From: Trebouxia sp. TZW2008 | Lineage: Eukaryota; Chlorophyta; Trebouxiophyceae; Trebouxiales; Trebouxiaceae | Length of the DNA: 64,000 nucleotides | Direction of reading: 5' to 3' | NCBI GenBank assembly: GCA_002118135.1 | Contig: BDIU01000172.1 | Location: 1-64,000 of the forward strand | Shown: positions 48,701-58,700 of the stretch, one piece after another | Numbering within the stretch: position 1 is the stretch's first letter | Layout of the letters: every line of letters starts with the position of its first letter | Position numbers and translations under genes: made by a program | Notes under the pieces: model-generated | Databases searched by the model: none | What the model was told of the DNA's origin: nothing | What the model saw: the letters and a program-made list of their open reading frames with translations, nothing else

Positions 48701-49437
48701 TTGCCTTGTATCACCGCATATGCTAGTTTGGTCAGCCATGGGGCTGCATCACAATGTGCCCCAATGTGAGCTGAGCATGCTAGCAGAAGATGTGGCAGAT
48801 ACACAACTCAGGAGCAGAGGAAAGTCAAGGTCGTATTGCATGTCACCTGAGACAGCTGCAAATCTTGCCCAGCGAGATCCAAGCTCCCCTATAAATAGTA
48901 ACAGACATTATTGCACCATGGAGCACATGAGCGTACACACAACCAATCTGATGACTAGCTTGGCTTACCTGGTTTGCCACGCCAGAAAGAGGCAATGCGC
49001 TCCTCATTGTAAACCAGAGGCAACCCATCTGCGTCTATTTCGTAAGGGTCAAAGTCAGGCTGATCCATACGCCTTCTGCTGACATATGACACTGCCTGCA
49101 ATGACGCAAAGAGGGTCATGTCTGCTCCAAATACAAATGCATGTGCGTTCTTGGCTGCAGGAGCGCTTGACCAAGGCATGGTACTGACCTCGACCTCCCT
49201 GTACCTCCCATCTGGCACATCGCTCAAGTCAACCTTGAGCTTGCTGAGGTCTCCGACACCAGGTATGGAAAGCGCTGACGGTTGTTTTGTGAGTACAGCC
49301 TGGGTTGGGGATTGACGGCTTGCTCGTCTGTCACGTCGCAAGGACGTTTTAGTGATCTGCCAAACTGAGCGGGTTGAACGAAAAGTGTACCGGAAAGACA
49401 GGCCCGCTGCAGGACAGCTATGCAGGCATTGGTGCAT
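39766..49437 (-). CDS. ABC1K / UbiB-family atypical kinase, probably plastid-targeted
   Basis: This is an atypical kinase of the ABC1/ADCK/UbiB family, associated with quinone and prenyl-lipid metabolism. The start ATG at 49437 opens a basic, Ser/Arg-rich presequence (exon about 48968-49437). Family motifs run in order. KLGQILSIR (the KxGQ motif) is at about 48606. AAASLAQVYRARL and VAVKVQRP (the Ala-rich loop and lysine) lie at about 46985-47110. TEMDFRNEA is at about 46140, and MEWVTGVKLTG at about 44910. The catalytic FFHGDPHPGNLLK is at about 44800. LALLDFGLVAQIPESDR (DFG) is at about 43960. C-terminal exons lie near 42810-42995, 42140-42345 and 41118-41440. After a MITE, the frame continues in phase with GGAATLCARAFSALIVVPCL (a hydrophobic helix near 40690). 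It ends QLPAPANATQARL-TGA at 39766; this 3' part is less certain. Many truncated exon copies occupy its introns. Confidence 0.85.
40947..41121. mobile_element. 175-bp MITE, copy 2, at an ABC1K splice donor
   Basis: The ends are CAGTGACTTCTCCTTGTGAC and (reverse complement) CAGTAAATTATCTTTGTCAG. TA flanks both sides (40945-40946 and 41122-41123). The interior shares long stretches with copy 1, for example TGCAGTGATTGG and the repeated TTCTTACA-type words. It is non-coding. Its right end touches the exon ending ASGLLG, again forming the donor GTACAG. Confidence 0.8.
41520..41920. repeat. Three acceptor-side copies of the ABC1K exon 41118-41440
   Basis: The acceptor plus exon 5' part is found at about 41360-41440 in the genuine exon (DTINFLLSPEARQLRPLLVK). 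It recurs at about 41520-41595, 41690-41750 and 41830-41910 (DTMDILLSPEARQLQTLLVK). All lie 5' of the exon in transcription order and each is preceded by CTGCAG or TTGCAG. The middle copy is the most decayed. Confidence 0.8.
42660..42735. repeat. Donor-side copy of the ABC1K exon 42810-42995
   Basis: The minus-strand text repeats the exon end (TATLEGIALMGDPGYQM) with changes (TATLEGTALMGDPN). It lies 3' of the exon in transcription order. Confidence 0.75.
43455..44430. repeat. Flanking copies on both sides of the ABC1K DFG exon (about 43795-44012)
   Basis: Donor-side copies at about 43455-43545 and 43630-43720 repeat the exon end (LINDFIDLQFLPPNSD ... VMDK). They lie 3' of the exon. Acceptor-side copies at about 44100-44165, 44200-44295 and 44380-44430 repeat the start (KLALLDFGL ...). 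They lie 5' of it. This one exon shows the polarity rule on both sides. Confidence 0.8.
44585..44700. repeat. Donor-side copy of the ABC1K catalytic-loop exon
   Basis: The copy reads KLVATGQQALMTQLLDIDFF then PGSLNASNPFKV, against the genuine RLVATGQEAFLTQLLEIGFF then HGDPHPGNLLKV at about 44790-44870. The catalytic HGD and N residues are lost in the copy, so it cannot replace the exon. Confidence 0.8.
45890..46010. repeat. Donor-side copy of the ABC1K ExD exon
   Basis: The copy repeats NMERTAMLLEHLEFGSKGVI, against the genuine NMERMTMLMEQSEFGSKGVI at about 46060-46140. It is located 3' of the exon in transcription order. Confidence 0.75.
46530..46766 (-). mobile_element. Insertion with signal-peptide-like frame, flanked by 35-bp direct repeats
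   Basis: Perfect 35-bp direct repeats (46495-46529 and 46767-46801, starting AAGCAGCTGGAAGCCTCTAT) flank 237 bp within an ABC1K intron. About 150 bp of the insert is homologous to 62962-63120, including the same right-hand end GGGCACAAAC. On the minus strand the shared part encodes a hydrophobic run (VVKPSVLFVALLLSVTSGNA) resembling a signal peptide, but with GTG rather than ATG at its head. It also has a near-palindrome around CGTAAATCGCGAGC. The mechanism of insertion is unknown. Confidence 0.65.
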
Positions 49438-50251
49438 AGGACAGGGCGATCTACGAGAGGCTGAACGCGAACGCTGATATGTCTCAGACAGCTATGCTAG
49501 AATCAGCGCATGCCAAAGCACGTCGTTGGGGCGTAGTACTGACCACTAGCTTGCTGGGCATAGCACACACGCACGACAGACTGTGCAGGCGAAAAGGCAC
49601 TTCAGATTGGATGGCAAACCCATGCAGAGTTTGCTGATTTAGCAAAGCAATGCCAGTCACACCCCTGTCTGAAGGTGTACTGGCTTGCAGCTTTGTGTGT
49701 AGGTGTATGGCCACTATTGACCAAAATGACAATTTTCGATCTAACATGTCTGGAGTCCACAGCAATTTTGGTGATCAACGTTGCATGCATGTTTGCACAA
49801 TGCATGCCAATCTTGGTGTGGGCACAGTTTCTCTCAATCTGCATGCCAGCGGCCGGGCTGGGCTGCTCATGCGCATGCACAGAAAACGTTTTGACTGCCT
49901 GCAAGGTGGGGAGGCGAACGCTTCACGTGCTCAAGCAAACGCGAATCTGCCTGTTAAGTGGCATGATGCAATGCAGATAATCATTCTTGTTATGGATTAT
50001 CCAGCTTGTCACACGGCTATTGGGCAGCCGGACCACGTGGGCCTCCGTAAAGCGACGCTGGCCGACTGAGTCACCACTGCTCACTTCAATGCTACTTTCA
50101 CCGCCCAAAGCTTCCTTGTATAGTTGCGGGACTCTATCGATGCTGGCTCTGCACTCGAGGTGCACATCTCCTTGTCGAGGGAATAATTTGAGCCTGAATA
50201 GATTTGAGTCGCTACGTGTGGACCCTGGCCGTACGCAGCACTGAGCACGTA
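49438..50251. promoter_or_regulatory. Divergent promoter region between ABC1K (-) and EYA (+)
   Basis: The 814 bp between two divergent start codons has several open frames on both strands but no family similarity or splice logic. No obvious TATA box or conserved element was identified. Confidence 0.45.
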
Positions 50252-53200
50252 ATGGCAGCAGCGGAGTTAGAAATCCCTCAGGTGAGTCGGCTGCGATCCA
50301 TATTGGCTTCGAACTTCGAAAGAATCAACAAGCTTTTGTGAGCAGTCGGGCTGGCTGTTCATCCGGTGTGTTCGTACGGTGCTCTCGTTAAGGCTTACAC
50401 ACCTCTCCTTTCTTGCTCAGGTGTTGGGAAGCAGTTTGCCCGCGTCAGCCGCAGGTACGAATGCAATATCTAGTCTGCCTTTCCGAGCATGCTGTTCGGC
50501 GTCCTCAGCATGTTTCAGCTGAGTCGAAGCGTCAGATCTGACTGTGCAGGTCGTTTTTGCATGCCACACCACAGCCCCTGTGGGCCCTCTTCAGAGCACC
50601 ATGCTTTGCACATGCAGCACTGGCCTGAGGCCGAGCCCCTAGACCACAGGTCGCAGAGCTTCCCACTGGATATACGTGGCGCCTCACACCTTAGTGTAGA
50701 CCCTGCACAGTGGCCCACACAAAAAGCGCCTCAGCCGGAAGCCAGCAAGCATGCAACAAACGACAGTCAGCGACCAGATGCATTGTCATGGCGTCAGAAC
50801 TTGCAGGAAACAGGCTCGATGGACAGCACAGACAGCAGGTCTTCAGAAACCACCAGCAGCAAGAAGCAGCAGACCGTGTTAGTTTGGGATCTGGATGAGA
50901 CACTCATCCTGTTTCACTCCCTGCTCAGCGGGGCTTATGCATCAGCACATTCACCGCAGGTTGGTCCAATTGCTCTGATAGACTAAAAAATTGTACTTGC
51001 ACCCACAACATACAGTTGGTTGTTCATGCAAGTGCCCATGTGCTTCATATCGCATCACCTGTTACCTTTGTCATGCAGAAAGCCAGTGAAGCAGCAGCCC
51101 TTGGAAGGAAGTGGCAAGAGTCTATTTTGGACGTCTGCGATCAGCATTTCTTTTTCACTCAGGTGCGCGGCAGTTCAGCCTTTTGACACTTTTGCTCAAC
51201 CATCGTCGCCTTACAAGCTGTCTCACTGGGTCTTGCTTGCTTGCAATCACTTTGCCTGCTCAGCAATCTTCACAACATTGCAATAAGAATCTGGAGTCAT
51301 AGACTGTGTGCACACTTGTTGCAAACGGAATGAGTTGTGTCATTGTTTCTTTGTCCTGGCTACAGATTGAAAACTTTGACCAAACCACTCCCACAGCTCT
51401 TCAGCAGTGGGACGACCACGAGGACTTGACCAGCTACAACTTCAGTGCAGATGACTTGCAAGCTCCTGACAATGTTGATGACAAGCGAAAACTAGCATAC
51501 AGGTACAGTTTCAAGAATATCACTGCTCCTTGTTGTTGAATCGTGTTGAGCCTCAGACACATGCTTGTGAGTGCCTGTACATTCTGTACTCTGGCAAGAC
51601 TTGCTGTATAGCATGCTTGTCAGCAAATCACAGACCAGGAAGCGCGCAGGCAATGTTGCTTGTTGCGTGCATTCATGGCAGTGTTGGGGACTATGTTGCT
51701 TCTAACAGGCATTATTCACTCTGCAGGTTCAGGCGCATCACTCAGCTATATGAGCAGGGCATCAAGCCACTTGCTCGTAATTCCTTGGAGCTATCAAACT
51801 GGAACTGGCTGTACAACACAACAGATAAGCTGACCAAGGGTTGGCTTTCACACGGCGCAAGGCTGCTGCAACAAGTCACAGCAACAGCAGCGACCAAGTC
51901 TGGTGATGAAAGCATGGATGACATTCAGCGCTTCAACTCCACCAGCAGCAGTAGCAGCAGTTGGCAGTCTGTCTGTGGAGACGCCTTTGGGCACACTATG
52001 ATGGACCAGCAATTGAGCAAGCTGATGCACAAAACTTCAGGAGGTCCAGGTATGCTACTTATGCCACACTGGTGGCATAAAGTCACAATGCCATCTTATG
52101 TTATGGTAATCTGGCTTTCAGCATTCTTGTCCAGCTGATGTATGCTGCATCACACTCAGTTCTGGCAATATCATCCTGCATTTCAGCAATGCAAATACCA
52201 CAAGCTTCACGTGTTCTGTTTTTGCTGCAGACAAGTGGATGGAGACTGATGACAACGCAGATGTTGTGAATGTGCTGGTCACCACCGGACAGCTAGTGCC
52301 CACATTGGGCAAGCTGCTGCTGTTTAAACTTGATGGAGCCTTCAAGGCGACATGTGAGCCGCCTCTTCAGTAGTGCCTTGTTTTTGTCTCATTGTCAACA
52401 GTCCCATGCCTGTCCTGTGTTACTCGTTTGCCTTAGCTCTGCTATCTGGCTGAGAGCATGCGTTCACGCAGCCACAAAGTTCAGGCTTTCTTTGTTGCGG
52501 CATGTGTGGACTGAGCAAAATGCATTGCTGCATTGCTGTTGACCTTCGCTCATGCCATCTGTCTTTGCCATTGAGTTCAGTGCACAGTCCTCTGGCCGCT
52601 GGTGATAGTGTTGCCTTTTCTGCAGCTTATTATAGATGCTGTTGAATGCACCAAGTCTTCCGCTTCCAAAGGCCAGCTGTAAAATCCATTTTTGTGCTTT
52701 TTGCAGCTGTCTACAGTGCACGGAATGAGGGCAAGGCGCATTGCTTCGACCTAATTGCGGACCGCTTCGGCAAGGACTGCAATTATGTTGCTATAGGTAA
52801 ACCCTCGCAATTCTTGCCAGCCTTGGCTACCATGTTATGTCATCTAGTTGACCTCTGTGTCAGCTCGCAATGTGCAACATACACTGTTTTTGCTTTTGGC
52901 TGAAACGTCGTTGCTCAGAGGCCTGTTCAACCATCTTGTATAGTTTTGCCTGCATCATTGACAAGGCCCAGATGCCATCTCCAGCAACTCTTGTGGCTGT
53001 ACATTGCTGCTTTGCCATCAACATGTACTTTGCTGGCTTGCCACATCGCGACAATATATAGACAATATATATACAATATATATCAAGATATAAAGACAAT
53101 ATATATACAGTGATATCAATATATATATATATATAGACAATATATATCTATTGTGTGTAAGCAATTGCGTGCTGTAATGACTTGACAAATTCGATATGAT

Positions 53201-53829
53201 GAGTCAACTTGTGGCAGATTGGTCACAGATTGGCAAATCACATCAATTTTGTCAAGTCATCACAACATGCCTTCCCAGCTGCATGCATGAAAGGACATCA
53301 GCGATTCCTGCATTGCGACAGCATGTTGTGACTGTCTGTGCTTGCATTGACATTTTGGTGTTGTGTCTGTTTCATCATGGCACATCACCTTCCTCATTTC
53401 TCTACAGCATGCTGTCGTTGTCTGTGTGGTCTACATGTGACAGTGCTGGCTTTGACATTGCATTGTTTACGTGTGTCATCATGACACATCAGCATTGTTG
53501 GCTTGTTGCAGAATGTTGATGATGCCCATGATCCTGATTTATCAGCCTTCTTGGCTTGCTACACCTTTTTCCCAATCTTGTCTGTATACTGCTAGGGGTT
53601 AACATGCCATCGCATGTTGACATCGTCCTTGAACATTGCAGGTGACGGTGCTGAGGAGCAGCGCTGTGCAGAAGAGCGCAAGTGGTCTTTTGTCAAGGTG
53701 GACCTCTCCTCAAAGCCACAAGCAGCTGCACAGCGGGTAGACGAGGCTCTGGCCAGCTTCCCAACTGACGGCGGTCTGCTGACTGCAATGAAGGCTGAGC
53801 ACTTGACAAGCCTATGGTCAGATTTGTGA
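50252..53829 (+). CDS. EYA: Eyes absent homolog (EYA), HAD-family protein phosphatase
   Basis: Nine exons join in phase to 472 aa: 50252-50281, 50421-50454, 50550-50959, 51079-51162, 51366-51502, 51727-52049, 52231-52353, 52707-52796 and 53642-53829. The N-terminal ~140 residues are low-complexity. The EYA domain then begins TVLVWDLDETLILFHSLLSG, holding the HAD nucleophile motif DLDET. It continues with ALGRKWQESILDVCDQHFFF, then IENFDQTTPTALQQWDDHED, then RKLAYRFRRITQLYEQGI. Further on are VLVTTGQLVPTLGKLLLF and RFGKDCNYVAIGDGAEE (acidic HAD motif region). The C-terminus is SFVKVDL ... LTSLWSDL. These match plant EYA Tyr phosphatases in length and order. Between exons 8 and 9 lies an 845-bp intron with an AT-rich microsatellite. 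No truncated exon copies were seen in this gene. Confidence 0.92.
53055..53150. repeat. AT-rich (ACAATATATAT)n microsatellite in EYA intron 8
   Basis: Interrupted repeats of ACAATATATATAG-like units run for about 95 bp. They include an (AT)n core near 53123-53135. Confidence 0.85.
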
Positions 53830-55751
53830 GGCTGCTCTAAACAGTGCAATGGCCCTCTGCCAGGGCATTTTGGGGACAGCCCTTCAAGGCAGCCCTGTGA
53901 CGCCTATTTAAGGCCTGCTGAAAGGCTGTGCCAGCAGGGCAACTTGACATGCCCCTGAAAGGGTCTGTCAGCACAGCGGGGCAGACAAACACCAGCCAAC
54001 AATGAATGTTTACAGCTGCAACAGTGCTTAAATAAGCACTCCAGTTGCTCTGGAGTGTGGTTCAGCAGCAAGATGAATCAGGGGCGCAGCAGCAGCTCAG
54101 GTATACTGTGACGGCGCAAAGCAAAGTCAGCAGAATGTCTTTGCAATGTGGCTGGATGCTAAGGAATGAGGCCAATCTGGCATTTGCACCAGGTTCTAGG
54201 GATCACATGTCTGTAATGTGAAATTGGAGAATGTCTCAGACTGTACATTGCTTTATTTCTGGCGCCTGGTGTATCTCTGCCATCATCAACAAAAATGATT
54301 TCAGCTGGTCTGCTGACTTGCCTAGATATGTGGCAATAAGGCTAGAATTTAGTTTGAGGGTGGAGTCTTGACTAACTTGCTTACTTTTTGTTGACCATCA
54401 TTTTGCTGCTGCTATGCTGTATTTGCAGGGCTGGTCTGTCAGCTGTACTGTGGTTGCTGCTGCTGTACTGTATTTGCTGGATTGACCTGTCAGCTTTGTT
54501 GTGCACGCCGTTTGCAGTCTTGGGTGATACTCAATTCGTTTCAGAGAATTGCCTGCCTGATTCCCGTTTGCCCATAGCTATTACAGTCACTGTGCCCCCC
54601 GTCGATGATTGTAGGACTTTTTTATTTGTGCTTGACTTGCAATACATGGCCAAAATATGTCAAGCTTGGAGGTGTAAATAACATCCTCAATGGATCCCGT
54701 CCATGGTTATGGCACAAAGGCATTTCAGTTGCCGCTTAATCGGCTGCGGTGGTCGTGCGGCAAGTCTGCACTCGCGAGAAGTTCGGTCTGCGCTTGTGCA
54801 CAGCGACTGAGCGGTCTTATTTTGCACCGCGAGCTGGTGCTCTGAGCAATGCAGAGCCTTGGATGCATATGCACCTCGTGCACAACGCTGTCATGGCGGC
54901 AGCAACAGACGAAAGCGAACCTGAATACTACGCTGTCGCTCACTGACAAAGCCGACGACTGTTGCGAAGTGAACGCGCTCAAAGCAATCCTTTCGTGCAT
55001 TCTCATTGCTGATTGACCAGGATTCTGAATCTCGCACGTGGCTCTGCAGAGCGTGCTACTGCAAAAGTCAGCACGAGAATGTGTAGACAGTGCTTTTAGA
55101 AAAACATGTCAGCGTCCAACATGTGCATATTGCATGACTTGCCGTGAGGCTCAACACTTGACATATGCAATCAGCCTGATGACCAGTAGTCCGATCAACA
55201 GAAACATTACCATACAGCAGAATTGCACAATACTACGGTGTGTGTACAGCATCCAAAAGTCGACCCCGAGAGTTGACTCTAGATCATATCTTGCCTTTGC
55301 TACTCATTGGTCACCTACGCTCAGTTGAGCAACTCTGCAGGAAGCATCAGCATAGCCTTGAACTTGAAGCTACAGACACAAAGGGCAACTGCAACCACGT
55401 CTTTAGGCTGTCTACAGGTATTTGTACAGTACATCTACAGCATATTCTCATTCAAGACTCAACCACCTGTGTGAGTGTCACCTTGGCCAAGTGCCGGTGT
55501 CGCTGCTTGCTGCATCGCAAGTGTCATCCCGATATTTTGTCTGCTTTCCCAGATAAAAGTCTGCCTAACGGCCCAGGGTGCAGGGGTGCAAATTTGATCT
55601 TTGCTTGCTGACTTTCTTGAACTTACCTTGCTGGAATCATCAGGCTTCATGAAACAAGTCCGATGACTTCAATGAAACCAATCTGCATCTCTGCTGGACT
55701 CACCAACCCTAAATAGGAAACGTCCATGAGACGCTTAATGCAAACAGAAAT
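53830..55751. other. Convergent intergenic region after EYA
   Basis: It holds the EYA 3'UTR and, further right, the 3' end of the polytopic protein gene. Plus-strand frames at 54749-54946 (65 codons) and 55240-55611 were considered but show no clear family or complete splice structure. Minus-strand TGTAA candidates (TTACA) are near 54577 and 54011. No repeats were recognised. Confidence 0.35.
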
Positions 55752-58700
55752 CTACTTCTCCTCCTCCCAAATTATAGAACCTCCTACCATGGAGTCTTGG
55801 GTCTCCAAAATGGTTCCAGAGCTGCTGAAAATGGTGTTGCGCAACAGCTCAGCAGACAATCCACGCGACGCCAAAGACACTCTGCGCTCAGTGAATTTGC
55901 CTTCTGGTGACCACTCTACAGATGGCCTTAAAGTCTGCGCAGGCTCATTGCTACTGCCCTGATTAGGGGCACTGTAAGTGCCCCTCTTGCCCTTCAGGCA
56001 GCACCCACACCATTTTCCAAACACCTTTCGGCACCAATTTTGAGATTTGTTGACAACATTTTGCACACGCAGCAAAGCATCCAGTGCCCCTGCTTTGGCG
56101 ATGAGTAATCCCATGACTACGAGGAAGAAGGCGTTAAGGATCAGCAGCAGTATGCCTGTTGCATTCATGCCTGCCTTGCTGGCAACACCTGATGGGTCTA
56201 CAAAGTACAGGCAGCCAGTAGTGGTGGCCACCACTGTGAACAGGCCCAACACCTGCAGCCATCATGTTGTTGGTAATCGCAACAAGTTCTCGTTAATGCC
56301 ACATTGGAGGGCATTTTGGCTGAGCTATGGTGCACACAGGCACATCTTTGGACACTTGAAGACCATGTGGTTGTGTGTCTGTATGTTGCGTTGGTCAATG
56401 CAGGTAATGATGTATTGATGCAGACTTAGCAGTCCATGCCTGCCTTGCTAGCACCCCTGATGGTTAACAAAGTCAAGGCAGCCAGTTGTGGTGGCCATCA
56501 CTGTGAACAGGCTCTGTAGAGAATCAACAACTGCGCACAAGTGAACTGTCATACCTGGACTTTCTGGGAGACTGTTTCCTCAAAAGGGCACACGTGGGTC
56601 AGCACCGTTAGGCCCACAGTCAGAATGAACAGCATGACGGTGAGCTGATAGTAGGTGTTCAGGGCAGTGGCAAAGACCAAGGACGCTGTCAGTGCAAAAG
56701 TCTGCAGCAGAGTCACAATGTCCCAGTACCACAGGCTCCGCCTACAAGAATGCAAAGCAAAGCATTTGTTTGGATTTCTTGTGCCAGCCAAAAGACTGAT
56801 CTGACTTGGCAAGCACTGATGCAGCGTTCTCAATTACATAAGGAATGAAAGCATTCACATGTAGCGAAAATGCAAGCATGCAGGGCAAACATTGAGCAGT
56901 GTTGTACCCATCATGTGGAGTCGTGACATCTGCATGCAACACTGCTTGAGGCTAAAGCACCTCCTCAGCATAAAGCTCTGGACCTAGCCTCTAGAAGATC
57001 ATGCACTCACAAAGTTGTACTGAGCAGAAGATGCATGCGAGCTCAGTATGTTGTCAGCTGAACACATGGTCCATAGATGAGCAAAGCCACAACAAGCTGA
57101 TGACTATAACTATGAGCACTTCACAGCAACTTTGCTGATCTTGACAGGCATTGGCTGAAGAGTGCAAGACAGAATACATCACATTTGCAGCCAGACACAC
57201 TTGCATATGGGCATGCACATAATGCGGCAGCGGGCCATGAACTTGCAGCAATCAAGCTTTTAAGAGCAGCGTATGAAGCAGCAGCGTAAGCAGTCTGATG
57301 CATAGCATTGCATAAAGTGACTCACGCAATGTAGACAATAGACAAAGCCAAAGCGCAGGCAATTCAATGCAGAGTCTTGCATGCAATAATCAAGGGCAAA
57401 AGATGAAGCCACGACACACGCAGATTGTTGCACAGCTTCGCATGAGTTCATGAGAAAGATCAGGGGTACTATAGACTTGAGCCATGCAATGCAGGTAATT
57501 GTCTGTTCTACAGGATGGCCATGACCATACTGGATGCATTCTTGTCAGGGCAAAATGTGAAGTCCACATGCATGCAATTTGTTGCTGGGTACTACATGCG
57601 ACACACTATTCACTGCTGGATTTGTGCTGGCACAGGGTTCCATGGGTTGTATACGCACTTGTAAGGATGGTAGATGAAGCCATAGCGCAAGCGGATTGCT
57701 GACTGATCCAAGGCGTGACGGTGATATAGCAGCACAGCCAGCGACACCAGAGGAATGCCAAGGCCAAAGAGCAGTAACAATGGGACTCCAATGATGCCTG
57801 CCCAGTGTAAATGTGTTCCAGTGAAGCATTCCATTGTCATGTCAGACACCCAATACCCATGCAGCCAAGTCGCCTGTGCACGCATTTGCGTTAACTGAAG
57901 CATTGCATTGTCATGCTAGACAAGAATAGCCCAGTCCAAAGAGCAGCAACAAGGGGAGTCCAATGGTGCCTGCCTAGTGGAGATGTATGCCGGTGCAGCA
58001 TTCCATTGTCATGTCAGATACCCAGTACCCATGAAGCCATGTTGCCCGAAGACACAGCCCATGCGATTGAGTGTCCAAGGCAATGAAAACAGCAGCAGCA
58101 GCAGTCAACTGGGGGAGCCCAATGATGCCTGCCCAATGTAGGTTTGTTTGAGTGAAGCAATTCTTTGTCATGTCAAATACCCAGTACCTGTGCAGCCAGG
58201 GTACCTGTAGACACAACCTGTATATGAAGCAGCCAAGGCAGTGAGGACAACAGCCAGAATGAACTGAGATAATGTTTGATGGCCAAAGAGTACCAGGGGA
58301 AGCCCAATACTGGCTGTCCAGTGTAGGTGTGTTCTAGTGAAGCATTCCATTGTCATGTCAGGCACCCAATACCCATGGACCATTATTGCCTGTGAAAACA
58401 GCTCATTGCAATGAAGCAATCAACAGCAGCAGCAAAGGAAGCCAAAACCTGAGATACAAATCTTGGAGGTAGTGGACACAGACTTCAGGGCAGCAAGGCA
58501 TTCACAACAAGCACAAATCTTTCTCAGTCAGGAAGGGACTCACTCTGGAGTTCTGTGGGTAGGCAGTGCTTTGGTCTCCAGAGTCAAGTCTGTCCACACT
58601 GTAGCACTGGAAGAAGTTCAACGCCGCTGAGACCAAGCTGGGGTAGTAGTAGAATGCCACAACCAGCAGAGTCACCAACAGGCGTCTCCTGATCTCATTT

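Noticed and set aside
54749..54946. 65-codon plus-strand ORF
   Set aside because: It is short, lies between convergent genes and shows no similarity or splice support.
55080..55611. Possible HNH-like fragment (TCAYC ... LTLDHILPL)
   Set aside because: The second half of an HNH motif (the GG and CN-x2-K parts) is missing, the frames do not join, and no complete gene model could be made.
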